From the NCBI GenBank assembly GCA_963772965.1, contig CAVYZU010000012.1, forward strand, positions 455,179 to 519,178: a stretch of 64,000 nt of DNA. The letters run 5' to 3'. Position numbers and translations under genes: made by a program. Of the stretch, positions 25,577 to 37,029 are shown one piece after another. This stretch comes from AP-15 sp963772965 (GTDB lineage Bacteria > Pseudomonadota > Alphaproteobacteria > ATCC43930 > CGMCC-115725). A model generated the notes under the pieces. The model did not search any database. It saw only the letters and a list, made by a program, of their open reading frames with translations, and was not told the DNA's origin. Each line of letters opens with the position of its first letter. Positions within the stretch are counted from its first letter, which is position 1.

Positions 25577-27952
25577 ATGCAAGCAACCGCGAGCGGGACG
25601 GGCATCGGGCAGCCGGTGCGGCGCAAGGAAGATTTTCGGCTGCTGACGGGGCGAGGCCGCTTTGCCGACGACATCAGCCTGCCGGGAATGGTCCACGCGG
25701 TAATCGTGCGCTCGCCCCACGCCCATGCCAGGATTGCCACGATCGATAAGCAAGCGGCGCTCACAGCACTGGGCGCGCTCGCGGTACTGACCGGCGCCGA
25801 CTACCGCGCGGAGGGGCTCGGGCCGATTCCGCACAATCCCGGGCTGATGGCGCCGCCCGACGTACAGCCGCGCACCTGCGGCATGATGCCGATCGCGACG
25901 ACGCATTTTCCATTACCGGCCGACAAGACCCGCTATGTCGGCGAACCGATCGCGATCGTCGTCGCGCAGGCCGCGGCCAGCGCCAAGGATGCCGCGGAAC
26001 GGCTGGAGATCGGCTACGAGCCGCTGCCGGCGCTGGTGCTGGCTGCTGATGCGCTGCAGCCTGGCTCGCCGTTGCTCTGGGAGAGCGCACCAGGCAATCT
26101 CTGCATCGACATCGAACTCGGCGACGAGACCGCCACCGATGCTGCTTTCGCCGGTGCTGCGCATGTCATAAAGCTCGACACCCGTGCCCAACGCGTCACC
26201 GGCGTGCCGATGGAGCCGCGCACCAATATCGCCGATTACGATGCGGCAACCAGCCAGTTCACGCTCTACACCGGCAGCGGCCGCGGTGTCGCAAAGGTCC
26301 GGCTCGATCTGGCAGAGATGTTGGGCGTGCCGCCCGAGCAGGTGCGCGTCGTGTGCCACGACATGGGCGGCAATTTCGGGACCCGCAACCTGTTCTATCC
26401 CGAATATGCGCTGCTCGCTTGGGTTGCACGCCGGCTTGGCCGACCGGTCAAATGGACCTGCGAGCGCACCGAATCTTTTTTGAGCGACTGGCAGGGCCGC
26501 GATCTGACCGTCACTGCCGAATTGGCGCTCGACCGACAGGGCAATTTTCTCGCCGTCCGCGGCTCCAACCTCAGCAATCTCGGCGGTCATGCGGTCGCGT
26601 TTGGACCGCTACAGAAGGGCCTCGGCCTGATGTCGAATGTGTATCGCACCCCGGTCGCTTATTTCCATGGCCGAGGTGCGGTCACCAATACCGTCTCCAC
26701 GACGCCCTATCGCAGCGCCGGCCGACCCGAGGCGATTTTCGTCATAGAGCGCCTCGTCGATCTGGCGGCCGACCGGCTCGGTGTCGATCCTGCCGAATTG
26801 CGCCGGCGCAACCTGATCCCGGCAGCAGCGCAACCCTATGCGAACCCGCTCGGCGTCACCTATGACAGCGGCGATTACGCGAAAGCTATGGAAACGGTAC
26901 TGGCGGCAGCCGACTGGAACGGCTTTTCGGCCCGTCGCCTCGACGCCCGCCAACGCGGCAAATTGCGCGGCATCGGCGTTGCCAATTATGTCGAGATCAC
27001 CTCGGGTGCGCCGCGCGAACGCGCTGAAATCACCGTGCTCCCGGAAGGCAAGGTCGAGCTTGTGATGGGCACGATGGCCTCGGGACAAGGGCACGAGACA
27101 AGCTTTGCGCAGCTCGTCACCGAATAGCTCGGTGTGCCGTTCGACAGCATCGTGTATGTCGCTCACGATACGGCGCGGGTGGCAGCCGGTGGTGGCTCGC
27201 ATTCCGGACGTTCAATGAAACTCGCGACAACGATCATCGGCCAGGCGACCGACGACATCGTCGAAAAGGGCCGCAAGATCGCGAGCTATCTGCTCGAAAC
27301 CGGGGAGATCGACATTGAATTCGCCCAAGGGCAGTTTCGTGTCGTCGGCACCGATCGCGAGATCGGGATCTTCGAGGTCGCCGCAGCCGCCGCGACCCGC
27401 ACCGATCTGCCTGAAGGGGCACATGGAGCACTCGGGGCGGTCTCCGACCAGACCATACCGGTCGCCAGCTTTCCTTACGGAACGCAAGTTTGCGAGGTCG
27501 AGGTCGACGCGGATACCGGCGAAGTCGAGATTGTCGGCTATGTCGCGATTGACGATGTCGGCCGCGCAATCAACCCAATGATCCTGCACGGCCAAACTCA
27601 TGGCGGCATCGCCCAGGGCGTCGGCCAAGCCCTGCTCGAGGAGTGCCATTACGATCGAGAGACCGGCCAGTTGTTGACGGCAAGCTTTATGGACTACGCG
27701 ATGCCGCGCGCCGTCACATTTCCGCAGTTGAACACGATGCTCAGCGAGGTGCCGGCACCGACCAATCGGCTCGGCGTGCGCTCCGGCGGTGAAGGCGGCA
27801 CCACACCGGCATTGGCTGCGGTCATCAATGCGATCGTCGACGCGCTTGCCGAATTCGGCGTCCGCCACATCGAAATGCCGGCGACCCCCGAGCGCGTCTG
27901 GCGCGCAATCCGGGCGGCGCGATCCGCGGTCGTTGCTCCGAAAACAGCTTAG
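25577..27952 (+). pseudogene. Xanthine dehydrogenase/aldehyde oxidase-type molybdopterin subunit with an in-frame TAG
   Basis: A full-length (about 790-codon) molybdenum hydroxylase large subunit: GQPVRRKEDFRLLTGRGRF at the start, VGEPIAIVVAQ, RVVCHDMGGNFGTRN, TTPYRSAGRPEAIFVIERL (not the AYRCSFR loop of CO dehydrogenase), GQGHETSFAQLVTE, IDDVGRAINPMI and GGEGGTTPALAAVINAIVDAL. At 27125-27127 a TAG interrupts the reading frame where relatives have tryptophan (TE-W-LGVPF); TGG to TAG is one base. The same frame continues intact for 275 codons. No FAD or 2Fe-2S subunit gene is nearby. ATG 25577 has a GGAG site; the frame extends to 25550. Confidence 0.85.
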
Positions 27953-27972
27953 CGGACCTGATATACCGATGG

Positions 27973-29805
27973 CTAACCGCGGCGGGTGCTACTGAGCCGC
28001 GTGAAGCCGTCGGGGCTCCAATCTTCGCTTCCGACCCCGTGATGGACAAAGAATAGACCGTCGGGATCGTATTTTGCCTTGATCGCGAGCAAGCGCAGAT
28101 AGTTCGGACCCCAGTAGGAGGTCTGCCAGTTTTTCTCGAAGAAGTCGCTTTCGGCGCCGTAAGCTCCTGTCGCTGGGGCAACATTTTTTAGTTCGTTCAT
28201 CGCCTTGCTGATCTCGACGTCGTGGCGGCGGGCGGCAGCGAGGTCGGGTTCGTGGCCGGGGAGCCCGGGAAACGCCGGCGGCCCCTCGCCAGCGATGATT
28301 GCCAGCGCGAACGCGTCGAGCACCGCCGGGTTCATCGCCGTGTCGCGGGTCGCGGCGATAGCCGCCTCGGACCCGCCGGCCAAGCCTTTTTGCATATGCA
28401 GTTCGACCGACCATCGCCGACTTGCGGCACACAGCGCATCGGCCAGCGCCGCGCGTCGGTCTTCACGCAACAGGGCACGCGGCAACCACACCGATTGGAA
28501 GCCGTAGAGGTAGTGCCCGGCCTCGGCCAGATTTCCGGTCCAGAAGATATTGTCGGCCGGCGCTCCCGGGCGATCATCCGATACGACGGTGCCCGAAAAA
28601 TTGGTTCGGAGAAAAGCCGGGTTCCATGCATCGCGAGCGGGGACCGCGACGATCGTCGGCGGCATTCTCAACGTGAAATCCTGTGCCGCTGCGCCGACCC
28701 AAGCGAAAAACGGCTGCCAGAGAGCTATGGCCTGCTGCTGGTCGAGCCCTTGGAACGCCATGCGAATGTCGAGCCGGTTGCCGGGTCGTAAGGTAGCGAT
28801 CTCGCCCCAATGCGGGTTGAGCAGGTTGTCGGCATAAAAATCGACGAATTGGCCGACAAGCCGTCGAAAAGCGGCGTCGGAGGATGCGTTGATTGTGGCG
28901 TGAACCACACCCAGGAATGTCGGAAGTAGGTGGGTCTTTAGCGTGAGCCGGGTGACGACCCCGAAACTGCCACCCCCGCCGCCCTTCAACGCCCAAAACA
29001 GATCGGGGTTGGTGCAGGCATTAGCGATCCGAACCGTGCCATCGGCCGTGACGATCTCGGCTTCCAGCAATCCAGCCGCCGCGATGCCAAAATTCTTGGA
29101 AAAGCTTCCGAACCCGCCCGCCTGAACCAAACCCGCTACCCCGACCGTCAGACAGCCGCCGCCCTGCACATAACGCCCGCCCTCGGTTGTCACCTTGTTG
29201 TAGGTATGACCCCACATCGCTCCTGCCCTGACCGTGACCGCCGGCTGCGGCCGCTCGCGGCCGGCGCATCCCACGGCGACAAAATCTTCGTGCAGTGCCA
29301 TGGCGTTCATCCGCCGGGTCCAGATCAACAGCGAGTCGGCGGCGTTCGAGGTCCCCAGATAGCTGTGGCCGCCGCCTTTGACGACGAGCCGCAGATTGTT
29401 CTCACGGGCGAAGTTGACCGCCGCTACGACATCCTGCGCGATTTCGGCCGCCACCGCATAGACGCTCGGCTGCGACGTCCAGGCATCGACCCACCCTGTC
29501 GTCTCGGTCAAGTTGACCTGGTCGCCGACGAAATAAGGGTTTTTGAGTTCGTGAAACAAATCGTTGCATGCGGCTCCCTGCGGCACATCGCGACAGATGT
29601 CGAGCGGTGCCGGCACCTTGATCAGCCGGCCCCCGACATCCCGGCTAAGTCTCGCCCAGCTCGCAGCGTCCGGCCACGCCGGGTCGGCGGGTCGCACCCG
29701 CCGAAAAGGGCCGTTTGCCTGAGCTTCCGCCGATCCGGCAGTCCGCGGCAATGCCTGGAGAACCGCGGCGGCTGCGGCGCGTTTCAGCAAACTTCTTCGG
29801 TCCAT
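27973..29805 (-). CDS. Tat-exported FAD-linked oxidase (BBE/VAO family)
   Basis: 610 residues. The N-terminus is a twin-arginine signal (MDRRSLLKRAAAAAVLQALP). The FAD domain shows LRLVVKGGGHSYLGTSNAADSLLIWTRRMN, with the His that may bind FAD covalently, then GGGCLTVGVAGLVQAGGFGSFSKNFG and ALKGGGGGSFGVVTRLTL. The C-terminal berberine-bridge segment is YWGPNYLRLLAIKAKYDPDGLFFVHHGVGSE. Such enzymes oxidise sugars, alcohols or alkaloid-like compounds with O2, here probably in the periplasm. It is convergent with the molybdenum hydroxylase and divergent from the LigB-like gene. Confidence 0.87.
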   Translation of the reverse strand: MDRRSLLKRAAAAAVLQALPRTAGSAEAQANGPFRRVRPADPAWPDAASWARLSRDVGGRLIKVPAPLDICRDVPQGAACNDLFHELKNPYFVGDQVNLTETTGWVDAWTSQPSVYAVAAEIAQDVVAAVNFARENNLRLVVKGGGHSYLGTSNAADSLLIWTRRMNAMALHEDFVAVGCAGRERPQPAVTVRAGAMWGHTYNKVTTEGGRYVQGGGCLTVGVAGLVQAGGFGSFSKNFGIAAAGLLEAEIVTADGTVRIANACTNPDLFWALKGGGGGSFGVVTRLTLKTHLLPTFLGVVHATINASSDAAFRRLVGQFVDFYADNLLNPHWGEIATLRPGNRLDIRMAFQGLDQQQAIALWQPFFAWVGAAAQDFTLRMPPTIVAVPARDAWNPAFLRTNFSGTVVSDDRPGAPADNIFWTGNLAEAGHYLYGFQSVWLPRALLREDRRAALADALCAASRRWSVELHMQKGLAGGSEAAIAATRDTAMNPAVLDAFALAIIAGEGPPAFPGLPGHEPDLAAARRHDVEISKAMNELKNVAPATGAYGAESDFFEKNWQTSYWGPNYLRLLAIKAKYDPDGLFFVHHGVGSEDWSPDGFTRLSSTRRG

Positions 29806-29870
29806 AAGCCGGGTTCCGGGTCTATAATCCGCCGCGGCAGTCTAGCGGACTGATCGAATGGGAGGAGATA

Positions 29871-30932
29871 ATGGGCGAAATTCTAGGATTAGGAGTCACG
29901 CATTTTCCGGGGCTGATGCTGCCCGACGCCTACATGTCGAGCTTTCTGACACGCACCCTTCAAAGCGACCGCATCCCGGCCGAGCTAAAGGACCCGAAAC
30001 GGTGGCCGGAGCCATTGCAGCGCGAACTCGCAGCTAATGAAAATGGTGCGGCGGCAGCCGAGCATCGGCGGCGTCTGGTCGGCGGCTTTCGCGCGGCGCG
30101 CAAGGCGCTCGATGAGTTTGCGCCGGATTTCGTGGTGATCTGGGGCGACGACCAGTACGAGAATTTCCGCGAGGACGGAGTTCCGTCGTTTTGCGTCTTT
30201 GCGCTCGATAGCGTCGATTGCCGGCCGTTTGCCCGCGCCGGCCGCTCCGAACTCGACAACGCCTGGGGGCTACCGACCGATACGGTGGTGCCGGTCAAGG
30301 GTCACCGTAAAGCGGGCAGCTGGCTCGCCGCATCGTTGATCAAGAGCGATTACGACGTCAGCTATGCCTACAAGATGCGGCACGAGCTGGGTCTGCCGCA
30401 TGCCTTTATCAACACGATTCTGTTCCTCGACTACGACCGGCAAGGGTTCCCCTATCCGGTGGTGCCGTTTCACGTCAACTGCTATGGCTCCTCGGTCATC
30501 GCCAAGCGCGGATCAAGCGCGCACCTGACCGGCGAGGCCGATCCCGACGCGATCGATCCCCCGGGGCCCAATCCGTCGCGCTGCTTTGATGTTGGGGCGG
30601 CGGTCGCGCGCAGCCTGGCCGATAGCCCGTGGCGAGTAGCCCTGATCGCGTCATCGAGCTGGTCGCATGCGTTCCTGACGGCAAAGCACCACTGGATCTA
30701 TCCCGATGTCGACAGCGACCGGGCGCGCTTCGACGAACTCGCCTCGGGCAACTATGCGCGTTGGCGGAATTTGACGACCGAGCAGATCGAAGATGCCGGC
30801 CAGCAGGAGTTCTTGAACTGGGTCACCCTGGCCGGAGCGATGGACGCCCTCGGCCGCAAGCCCGAGATCGTCGACTACGTCGAATTGTATCTGTTCAACT
30901 CGGATAAGTGCTTCGCGATATTCCGCCCATAG
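29871..30932 (+). CDS. LigB-type class III extradiol dioxygenase family protein
   Basis: 353 residues. The fold is that of the catalytic LigB subunit: GLGVTHFPGLMLPDA at the start with a metal-site His, APDFVVIWGDDQYENF, and VALIASSSWSHAFLTAKHHWIYPDVDSDRARFDEL near residue 263, with further histidines. Class III enzymes cleave aromatic rings next to the hydroxyls using Fe(II). Acidic and histidine ligands are present, but I cannot assign a substrate. ATG 29871 has a GGAGGAG site. It sits beside benzoyl-CoA genes, which suits an aromatic-degradation role. Confidence 0.8.
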   Translation: MGEILGLGVTHFPGLMLPDAYMSSFLTRTLQSDRIPAELKDPKRWPEPLQRELAANENGAAAAEHRRRLVGGFRAARKALDEFAPDFVVIWGDDQYENFREDGVPSFCVFALDSVDCRPFARAGRSELDNAWGLPTDTVVPVKGHRKAGSWLAASLIKSDYDVSYAYKMRHELGLPHAFINTILFLDYDRQGFPYPVVPFHVNCYGSSVIAKRGSSAHLTGEADPDAIDPPGPNPSRCFDVGAAVARSLADSPWRVALIASSSWSHAFLTAKHHWIYPDVDSDRARFDELASGNYARWRNLTTEQIEDAGQQEFLNWVTLAGAMDALGRKPEIVDYVELYLFNSDKCFAIFRP

Positions 30933-30946
30933 CGGACAAGGAATTG

Positions 30947-30997
30947 ACCCGCTCGTTCCCGGCCTCAGAATGCGGCGCCGCGCCGGAACGAGCGGGT
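30947..30997. terminator. Bidirectional stem-loop between convergent genes
   Basis: ACCCGCTCGTTCC (30947-30959) and GGAACGAGCGGGT (30985-30997) form a perfect 13-bp stem around a 25-nt GC-rich loop. It lies just after the LigB-like stop and touches the boxC stop codon, as expected for a shared terminator of two convergent genes. There is no strong T-tract. Confidence 0.55.
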
Positions 30998-32607
30998 TAG
31001 ACGCGCTTCCAATCGAAACGCGGTTTGGCGCCGGTACCGTAGCGCTTTAGCGCGCCGTCCTCGCCGACCGCATTCGGTCGCGAGAACACCCAGTTCTGCC
31101 AAGCCGACAGCCGCGCGAAGATCTTGGTCGCGACCGTCTCCGGCCCCGCAAAACGCAGATTGGCCTCCATACCGCTGAGCGCATCGGGCGACAAACTCGC
31201 GCGCTCTTCGAGCGCGAGGCGGATTTCGTCGTCCCAGTCAAGTTCGTCCGGCGCAAAGGTTACCAGCCCCTGATCCAGCGCCGCGGCGGCATCGCGGACA
31301 CCCTCGGCGAAATCTGTGGTATCAGTATTAAAACGGGTCGCGAGTCGGGTCCGGCCATTGACCATTTCGAGACCGCCGAAATTGAGCGGCCCCAGCGCCA
31401 CTTGCGGGCCGTCGGCCAGCATGTATGTGCGATCGGCGGCAAGCGCCAATTCGAACAGGCTGCCGGCAAAGCACGAACTCTCGTCGATAATCGCAAACAG
31501 GCTGCGCGAGGAGACGTCGAGCCGTTGCAAAGCGCGGCGCAACAGGCCGATGGTTTCGCGAACGAACCAATGGTCGCGATGAGCAGCAATTGTCGCGTCA
31601 CAGGCGGCCATAGCGGCCATGTCGCCGCAGGTTTTTAGCACCCAGGTTCCGATCTCGGGTTCGTTGGCGCGCAGCAATAAAATCGCGTCGTCCAATTCTC
31701 GCGCCATTGCCAGAGGCCACCAGTCCGCGCCCAGCGCGAAAATGGCGTCGGGGTCGCCGGGAGTATGCTGTTCCGCGGGGCCGGTTACGGTCAGCGTTGC
31801 GATGCGCTCCTCGCGCGTGATCTCGACCGCGACCCAGCGATACCGCCAGCCGGTTTTGTCACCACGGCGCTCGAGCGGCGGTAGTGGGACCCCCCTGCCC
31901 TCACTTGGGCGGTCGCTCGGGGCCCCGAGGGCTGCGGCCCGTTCCGCGACGAATTGCGAAAAGCGGGCCGGGGGTGCGATGTGATCGACCAGTCGCCACG
32001 CCTTAGCGCGGTCCGCACGCACACCCTCCGCCGTCGTGCAGAACACGTCGGCCAAATCACGCCGCACCTTGCGCTTGTCGACAAGCCGGGTGAGCCCGCC
32101 GGTGCCGGGCAATACGCCGAGCAACGCCACCTCCGGCAGGCTGACAGTGCTGGAGCGGTCGTCGACCATGACGATCTCGTCACAGGCAAGCGCCAGCTCA
32201 TAACCGCCGCCAGCGCAGGCGCCGTTGACCGCAGCGAGAAATTTGAGCCCGGAACGGGCGCTCGAATCCTCGATACCGTTGCGGGTTTCATTGGTGAATT
32301 TGCAGAAATTCACCTTTTGGACATGGCTCGCCTGCCCGAGCATGTAAATATTGGCGCCGGAGCAGAAGACTTTTTCCTTGCCGCTTGCGAAAATCACGAC
32401 CCGCACTTCGGGATGCTCGAAGCGGACACGATTTAGGGCATCGGCCAGTTCGATATCGACGCCGAGATCATAGGAATTGAGTTTCAGCCGATAGCCGGGA
32501 TCGAGCCCGCCCTCCTCGTCAACATCGAGAGAGACGGTCGCAACCGGTCCATCGAACGAAAGCCGCCAGTGGCGGTACTGGGCAGGGTCGGTATCGAAGG
32601 TGATCAT
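30997..32607 (-). CDS. boxC: Benzoyl-CoA-dihydrodiol lyase
   Basis: 536 residues, the special length of BoxC (two crotonase-like regions) rather than the 260 of a normal hydratase. The first half has VFCSGANIYMLGQASHVQKVNFCKFTNETRNG and AAVNGACAGGGYELALACDEIVMVDDRSSTVSLPEV; the second has FAIIDESSCFAGSLFELALAADRTYML and ends SRPNAVGEDGALKRYGTGAKPRFDW. In the aerobic box pathway it opens the benzoyl-CoA epoxide/dihydrodiol ring. The two adjacent ATGs at 32610 and 32607 share one GAGGGG site; spacing favours 32607. boxA and boxB are not in the window. It is divergent from a benzoate-CoA ligase. Confidence 0.92.
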   Translation of the reverse strand: MITFDTDPAQYRHWRLSFDGPVATVSLDVDEEGGLDPGYRLKLNSYDLGVDIELADALNRVRFEHPEVRVVIFASGKEKVFCSGANIYMLGQASHVQKVNFCKFTNETRNGIEDSSARSGLKFLAAVNGACAGGGYELALACDEIVMVDDRSSTVSLPEVALLGVLPGTGGLTRLVDKRKVRRDLADVFCTTAEGVRADRAKAWRLVDHIAPPARFSQFVAERAAALGAPSDRPSEGRGVPLPPLERRGDKTGWRYRWVAVEITREERIATLTVTGPAEQHTPGDPDAIFALGADWWPLAMARELDDAILLLRANEPEIGTWVLKTCGDMAAMAACDATIAAHRDHWFVRETIGLLRRALQRLDVSSRSLFAIIDESSCFAGSLFELALAADRTYMLADGPQVALGPLNFGGLEMVNGRTRLATRFNTDTTDFAEGVRDAAAALDQGLVTFAPDELDWDDEIRLALEERASLSPDALSGMEANLRFAGPETVATKIFARLSAWQNWVFSRPNAVGEDGALKRYGTGAKPRFDWKRV

Positions 32608-32698
32608 CATCCCCTCTGTGACGGGTCCTAGCCGCGACGATATAGAAATGTTGTTCTTTAACCGCGCAAAAACATAATCAGCGATGTTAGGAGGCGCG

Positions 32699-34252
<1,554 letters not shown>

Positions 34253-34289
34253 CTCGGCCTCGCGGCCGAAATCGCTTGGGTTTCGCGGG

Positions 34290-34652
34290 TTAAGCCGTCA
34301 GCACTTCGAGCAGGTGCCCGTTCGGATCTTTGAAATAAAAACCGCGTCCGTCGTGACGATGGTTGATCGTCATGTTCTCCGACGCGCGCGGTCCGCTGCC
34401 ATACACGATGCCTTCGGCCTTGACTCGGTCGAAAATCCCGTCGAACTCGGCTTCGCTGACCTTGAAGGCGTAATGGTGGCGTTCGAACTGCTCCCAATCA
34501 TCGAAATCGATGGTCAGCGTGTCGTTGATTCGGACAGGCGCGAAATGCGACATCGGGCCGTCATAGCTGAGCCCCAAAATCCGGGCAAAAAACCGCGCCG
34601 ACGCTTCTTTGTCGTGGGCGGGCACAATTGTGTGATCGAGGTGAATTGTCAT
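34290..34652 (-). CDS. VOC-superfamily (glyoxalase/dioxygenase-fold) protein
   Basis: 120 residues. The first His is in LDHTIVPAHDKEASARFFARILGL, a second in FERHHYAFKV, and the closing Glu is in GRGFYFKDPNGHLLEVLTA. The residues fit the metal-binding triad of the vicinal oxygen chelate fold. The function could be glyoxalase, resistance or ring cleavage; the sequence does not decide. The ATG at 34652 follows GGGAGG. It is convergent with the benzoate-CoA ligase gene. Confidence 0.82.
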   Translation of the reverse strand: MTIHLDHTIVPAHDKEASARFFARILGLSYDGPMSHFAPVRINDTLTIDFDDWEQFERHHYAFKVSEAEFDGIFDRVKAEGIVYGSGPRASENMTINHRHDGRGFYFKDPNGHLLEVLTA

Positions 34653-35015
34653 GAGACCTCCCTTGCCTCTGCACAGCAAAAATGAGGTCGCCGCGGCGGA
34701 GGCGCAAGCCGATATCGCCCCATTTGAGGTGCGGGATGTCTAAAATCTAATAATGTGAAGTGGTTCACACCTTTCCCCAACTTAGCGGGCGGGGCACAGC
34801 GCGGCCAGCCGCTCGACGCTTTGTCCGGCGATTCGGTTGTAATCGGAGCGCATCGGCGTCCGATGACAAGGTCTCCAAATGTTAGTCAAAGGGTTCCACC
34901 CAGAGTTTTTCGAGCCCGGCCTCGCGGATCAACAAGACAAATTGCCGAGACGCACCGCAGCCAATGTCGCAGGGACAAAAAAGAAGCAATAGGAAGCGCA
35001 TGCGATAGAATTTAT
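34653..35015. other. Intergenic stretch upstream of mucR
   Basis: About 360 nt with no convincing gene. It becomes AT-rich toward the right (AAAAAAGAAGCAATAGG and ATAGAATTTATTTGACG), which fits a promoter region for the MucR-like gene. Confidence 0.4.
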
Positions 35016-35043
35016 TTGACGTGTTGCCAGTTTGCCGTATGAG
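35016..35043 (+). promoter_or_regulatory. Candidate sigma-70-type promoter of mucR
   Basis: TTGACG, a 16-nt spacer, then TATGAG, about 40 nt upstream of the MucR start, inside an AT-rich stretch. MucR/Ros proteins are known to repress their own promoters by binding AT-rich DNA, so this could also be the self-control region. Placement is by eye only. Confidence 0.4.
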
Positions 35044-35080
35044 AGGCGATCATTTTTCCGAGTTGAGGGAGAGATCGCCG

Positions 35081-35518
35081 ATGAACATGCAAGACACATC
35101 AAGAAGCGGCGGGCTTGGGCCGGTGACAAAGATAATCGCCAGCTATGTTGGAAATCACACCGTTTCGGCCGATCAGCTCTCGGCTCTAATCATATCCGTT
35201 GATCAAGCAATTCGTAATCTCGGAACGCCGGTACAGCTACCCGTCGCGCGAATGCCGGCAGTTCCGATAAGGCGATCTGTTCAGCAAGATCACGTGGTAT
35301 GCCTCGAATGCGGGTTCCAGGGAAAGACTTTACGACGCCATTTAGGCACCCGACACGGTCTCAGGGTTGCTGAATATTTGCGCCGCTGGAAACTCGCGAG
35401 CGATCATCCGTTGACGGCGCCCGCCTATTCCGAACAGCGGTCGGCAATGGCCAAGGAGCTGGGACTTGGTCGCAAGCGCGGCCGTTCACGCGGGAGACCG
35501 CGTCGCACCCGCGCCTGA
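35081..35518 (+). CDS. mucR: MucR/Ros-family zinc-finger regulator
   Basis: 145 residues. The family's Cys2His2 finger is present as CLECGFQGKTLRRHLGTRHGL, and the region after it, RVAEYLRRWKLASDHPLTAPAYSEQRSAMAKELGLGR, is the usual MucR C-terminal half with a basic tail. MucR proteins are alphaproteobacterial H-NS-like regulators of surface polysaccharide and many other genes. The ATG at 35081 follows GAGGGAGAG; the frame extends upstream to 35021 without support. This gene is a good sign that the host is an alphaproteobacterium. Confidence 0.92.
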   Translation: MNMQDTSRSGGLGPVTKIIASYVGNHTVSADQLSALIISVDQAIRNLGTPVQLPVARMPAVPIRRSVQQDHVVCLECGFQGKTLRRHLGTRHGLRVAEYLRRWKLASDHPLTAPAYSEQRSAMAKELGLGRKRGRSRGRPRRTRA

Positions 35519-35607
35519 CGGGTTTAGCGAGGCCGGTGCCTACGCGATCGCCGGCTGCGAAAGGCCATAGCCGCGCGGCAACATCGCCTCTGCACAGACC
35601 GGCGTCG

Positions 35608-36045
35608 CTACTGGCCGGGGCTACTGCCGTGGCCGAGATAGCGCCAACTCTTGCTGTGAGTGACGTGCTCGGCGACGTGGCGGGCTTCGAGCTGGCCGAG
35701 CGCATGGCGGATAGACGTGAACGCCAGCGCCACCCCCCGGTCACGCTGTAAAACATTTCTGATTTCGGTCGGGCGAGCGGCACGCGGAGCAATCGATTGC
35801 AAAACCGACTCGATCAGTTTCGCGTTAGTACCGCGTCGTGGGCGGCACGATGGACTTGGCGCTGTGGATGCTGGCGCGGCGGCTTCAGTCCGCAATCGGG
35901 CTTGCGGCTCCGGTTCGGGCGGAGGCGGCAGTCGCGAGGCGAACTCCCTGATTGATTGCATTGCCGCGGCAAAGCCTTCGGCGAAGGCTTCTCTTCTCAC
36001 TGCTTCGATTTCGTCCCGCAGTCGGGTCAGGGCCGTCTTGGTCAT
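35608..36045 (-). CDS. Hypothetical protein with a C-terminal winged-helix-like domain
   Basis: 145 residues. An N-terminal helix (TALTRLRDEIEAVRREAFAEGFAAAMQSIREFASRL) is followed by a proline-rich linker. The C-terminal 60 residues (IESVLQSIAPRAARPTEIRNVLQRDRG... ALGQLEARHVAEH) look like a winged helix-turn-helix, so DNA binding is likely. Start: ATG 36045 after an AAGGA site; the frame extends to 36144. It is convergent with mucR. I do not recognise a named family. Confidence 0.55.
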   Translation of the reverse strand: MTKTALTRLRDEIEAVRREAFAEGFAAAMQSIREFASRLPPPPEPEPQARLRTEAAAPASTAPSPSCRPRRGTNAKLIESVLQSIAPRAARPTEIRNVLQRDRGVALAFTSIRHALGQLEARHVAEHVTHSKSWRYLGHGSSPGQ

Positions 36046-36129
36046 TTGGTTAATGTCCTTGTCATCTGCCTCCAATAGTACGACAATTTTTGCAGCGACA
36101 ATAGATTTCAGGTAAAACGTTAAGTAACC

Positions 36130-36990
36130 TTTCCGCGGGAACAAGAAGCTGTTCTTTCCCGTTCATGCGCTTTGCTACTGCTCAATCGGCGGGCAATTCC
36201 GCTAGTCGACGTTGCGATGCAACCTCTGCCCAGGGTTGGCGCTCCATCGTTCGATGGGATGAGTTCAGGTGAGTAGGGCGGCAGGAACACCAGACTGAGG
36301 TTTTCGGGCACAACCAGATCGCCAGTGGTGTGCCAACCCGCCTCGTCCATCAGCACCACGCCGTGCACGCCGGGGACGACCACCTGCGAGCGTTCAGGTT
36401 CATCGCTGCGGTGTCGAGCCGGGTCAACACCAGTGCCACACCGTTGTCGCGCGCCGGGCACACCGTCCCGATGATCCCTGCCGATTGATAGCCGACATCG
36501 CGCCGCCCGCACGGGGTGTGGCCGCGCTGCCACCAGACGCTGCCACCAGACATAGCCGGTGCGCCTCTTTTGCCCGACCCGGGCCTCGTCTTGGCTCCAT
36601 ATCTCCAGCCGCTCAGCCTCGGGGTGCGCCCGGGCAATCTCGCTCAGGCAAGCAGCAAAGCCCCCTTTTTGAAGGCTTGCTGCGCCTTCGTCGCTCTGCG
36701 GCGGGCGCGGCCGGGTCTTGCGGTGGCTCAGGTCGAGCGACCACAACCGGCGCAGCATTCGGGTCTCGCTGCAGCTGACCTCCCAGCGCTCCCCGACATA
36801 CCGGCATAGATCGACAACCGCCAGCGCCCGATCTGGCCCGCCAGCGCCCGATCTGGTCTGCTGCCGAGTCGGGGCCAGCACAACCGCTTTCAGGCGCGCC
36901 ATCTGGCCATCGGTCAGCTTGGCCAATGACCTGGCCGACATCGTGCCGGAAGTCTCAACCGGGCCGCCGGTCTCGCACCTCGAACCGATG
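36130..36990 (-). pseudogene. IS630-family transposase remnant
   Basis: Recognisable IS630 pieces are spread over two frames: an N-terminal winged-helix part (MLRRLWSLDLSHRKTRPRP), the first catalytic Asp block (IWSQDEARVGQKRRTGYVWW), a middle block in a shifted frame (GTVCPARDNGVALVLTRLDTAAM) and the second block (VLMDEAGWHTTGDLVVPENLSLVFLPPYSPEL). The first helix-turn-helix is missing, the C-terminus after NPVE is scrambled, and an 18-nt tandem duplication (CGCCAGCGCCCGATCTGG, about 36820-36855) lies inside. The element cannot be active. Ends and inverted repeats could not be fixed. Confidence 0.75.
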
Positions 36991-37029
36991 ACAAGGCGCG
37001 GTCGCTGGATGAGCGGCTCCAAACAGACT

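Noticed and set aside
27125..27127. UAG as pyrrolysine or programmed read-through
   Set aside because: The position is a tryptophan in relatives and TGG to TAG is one base; no pyl genes or recoding context are visible.
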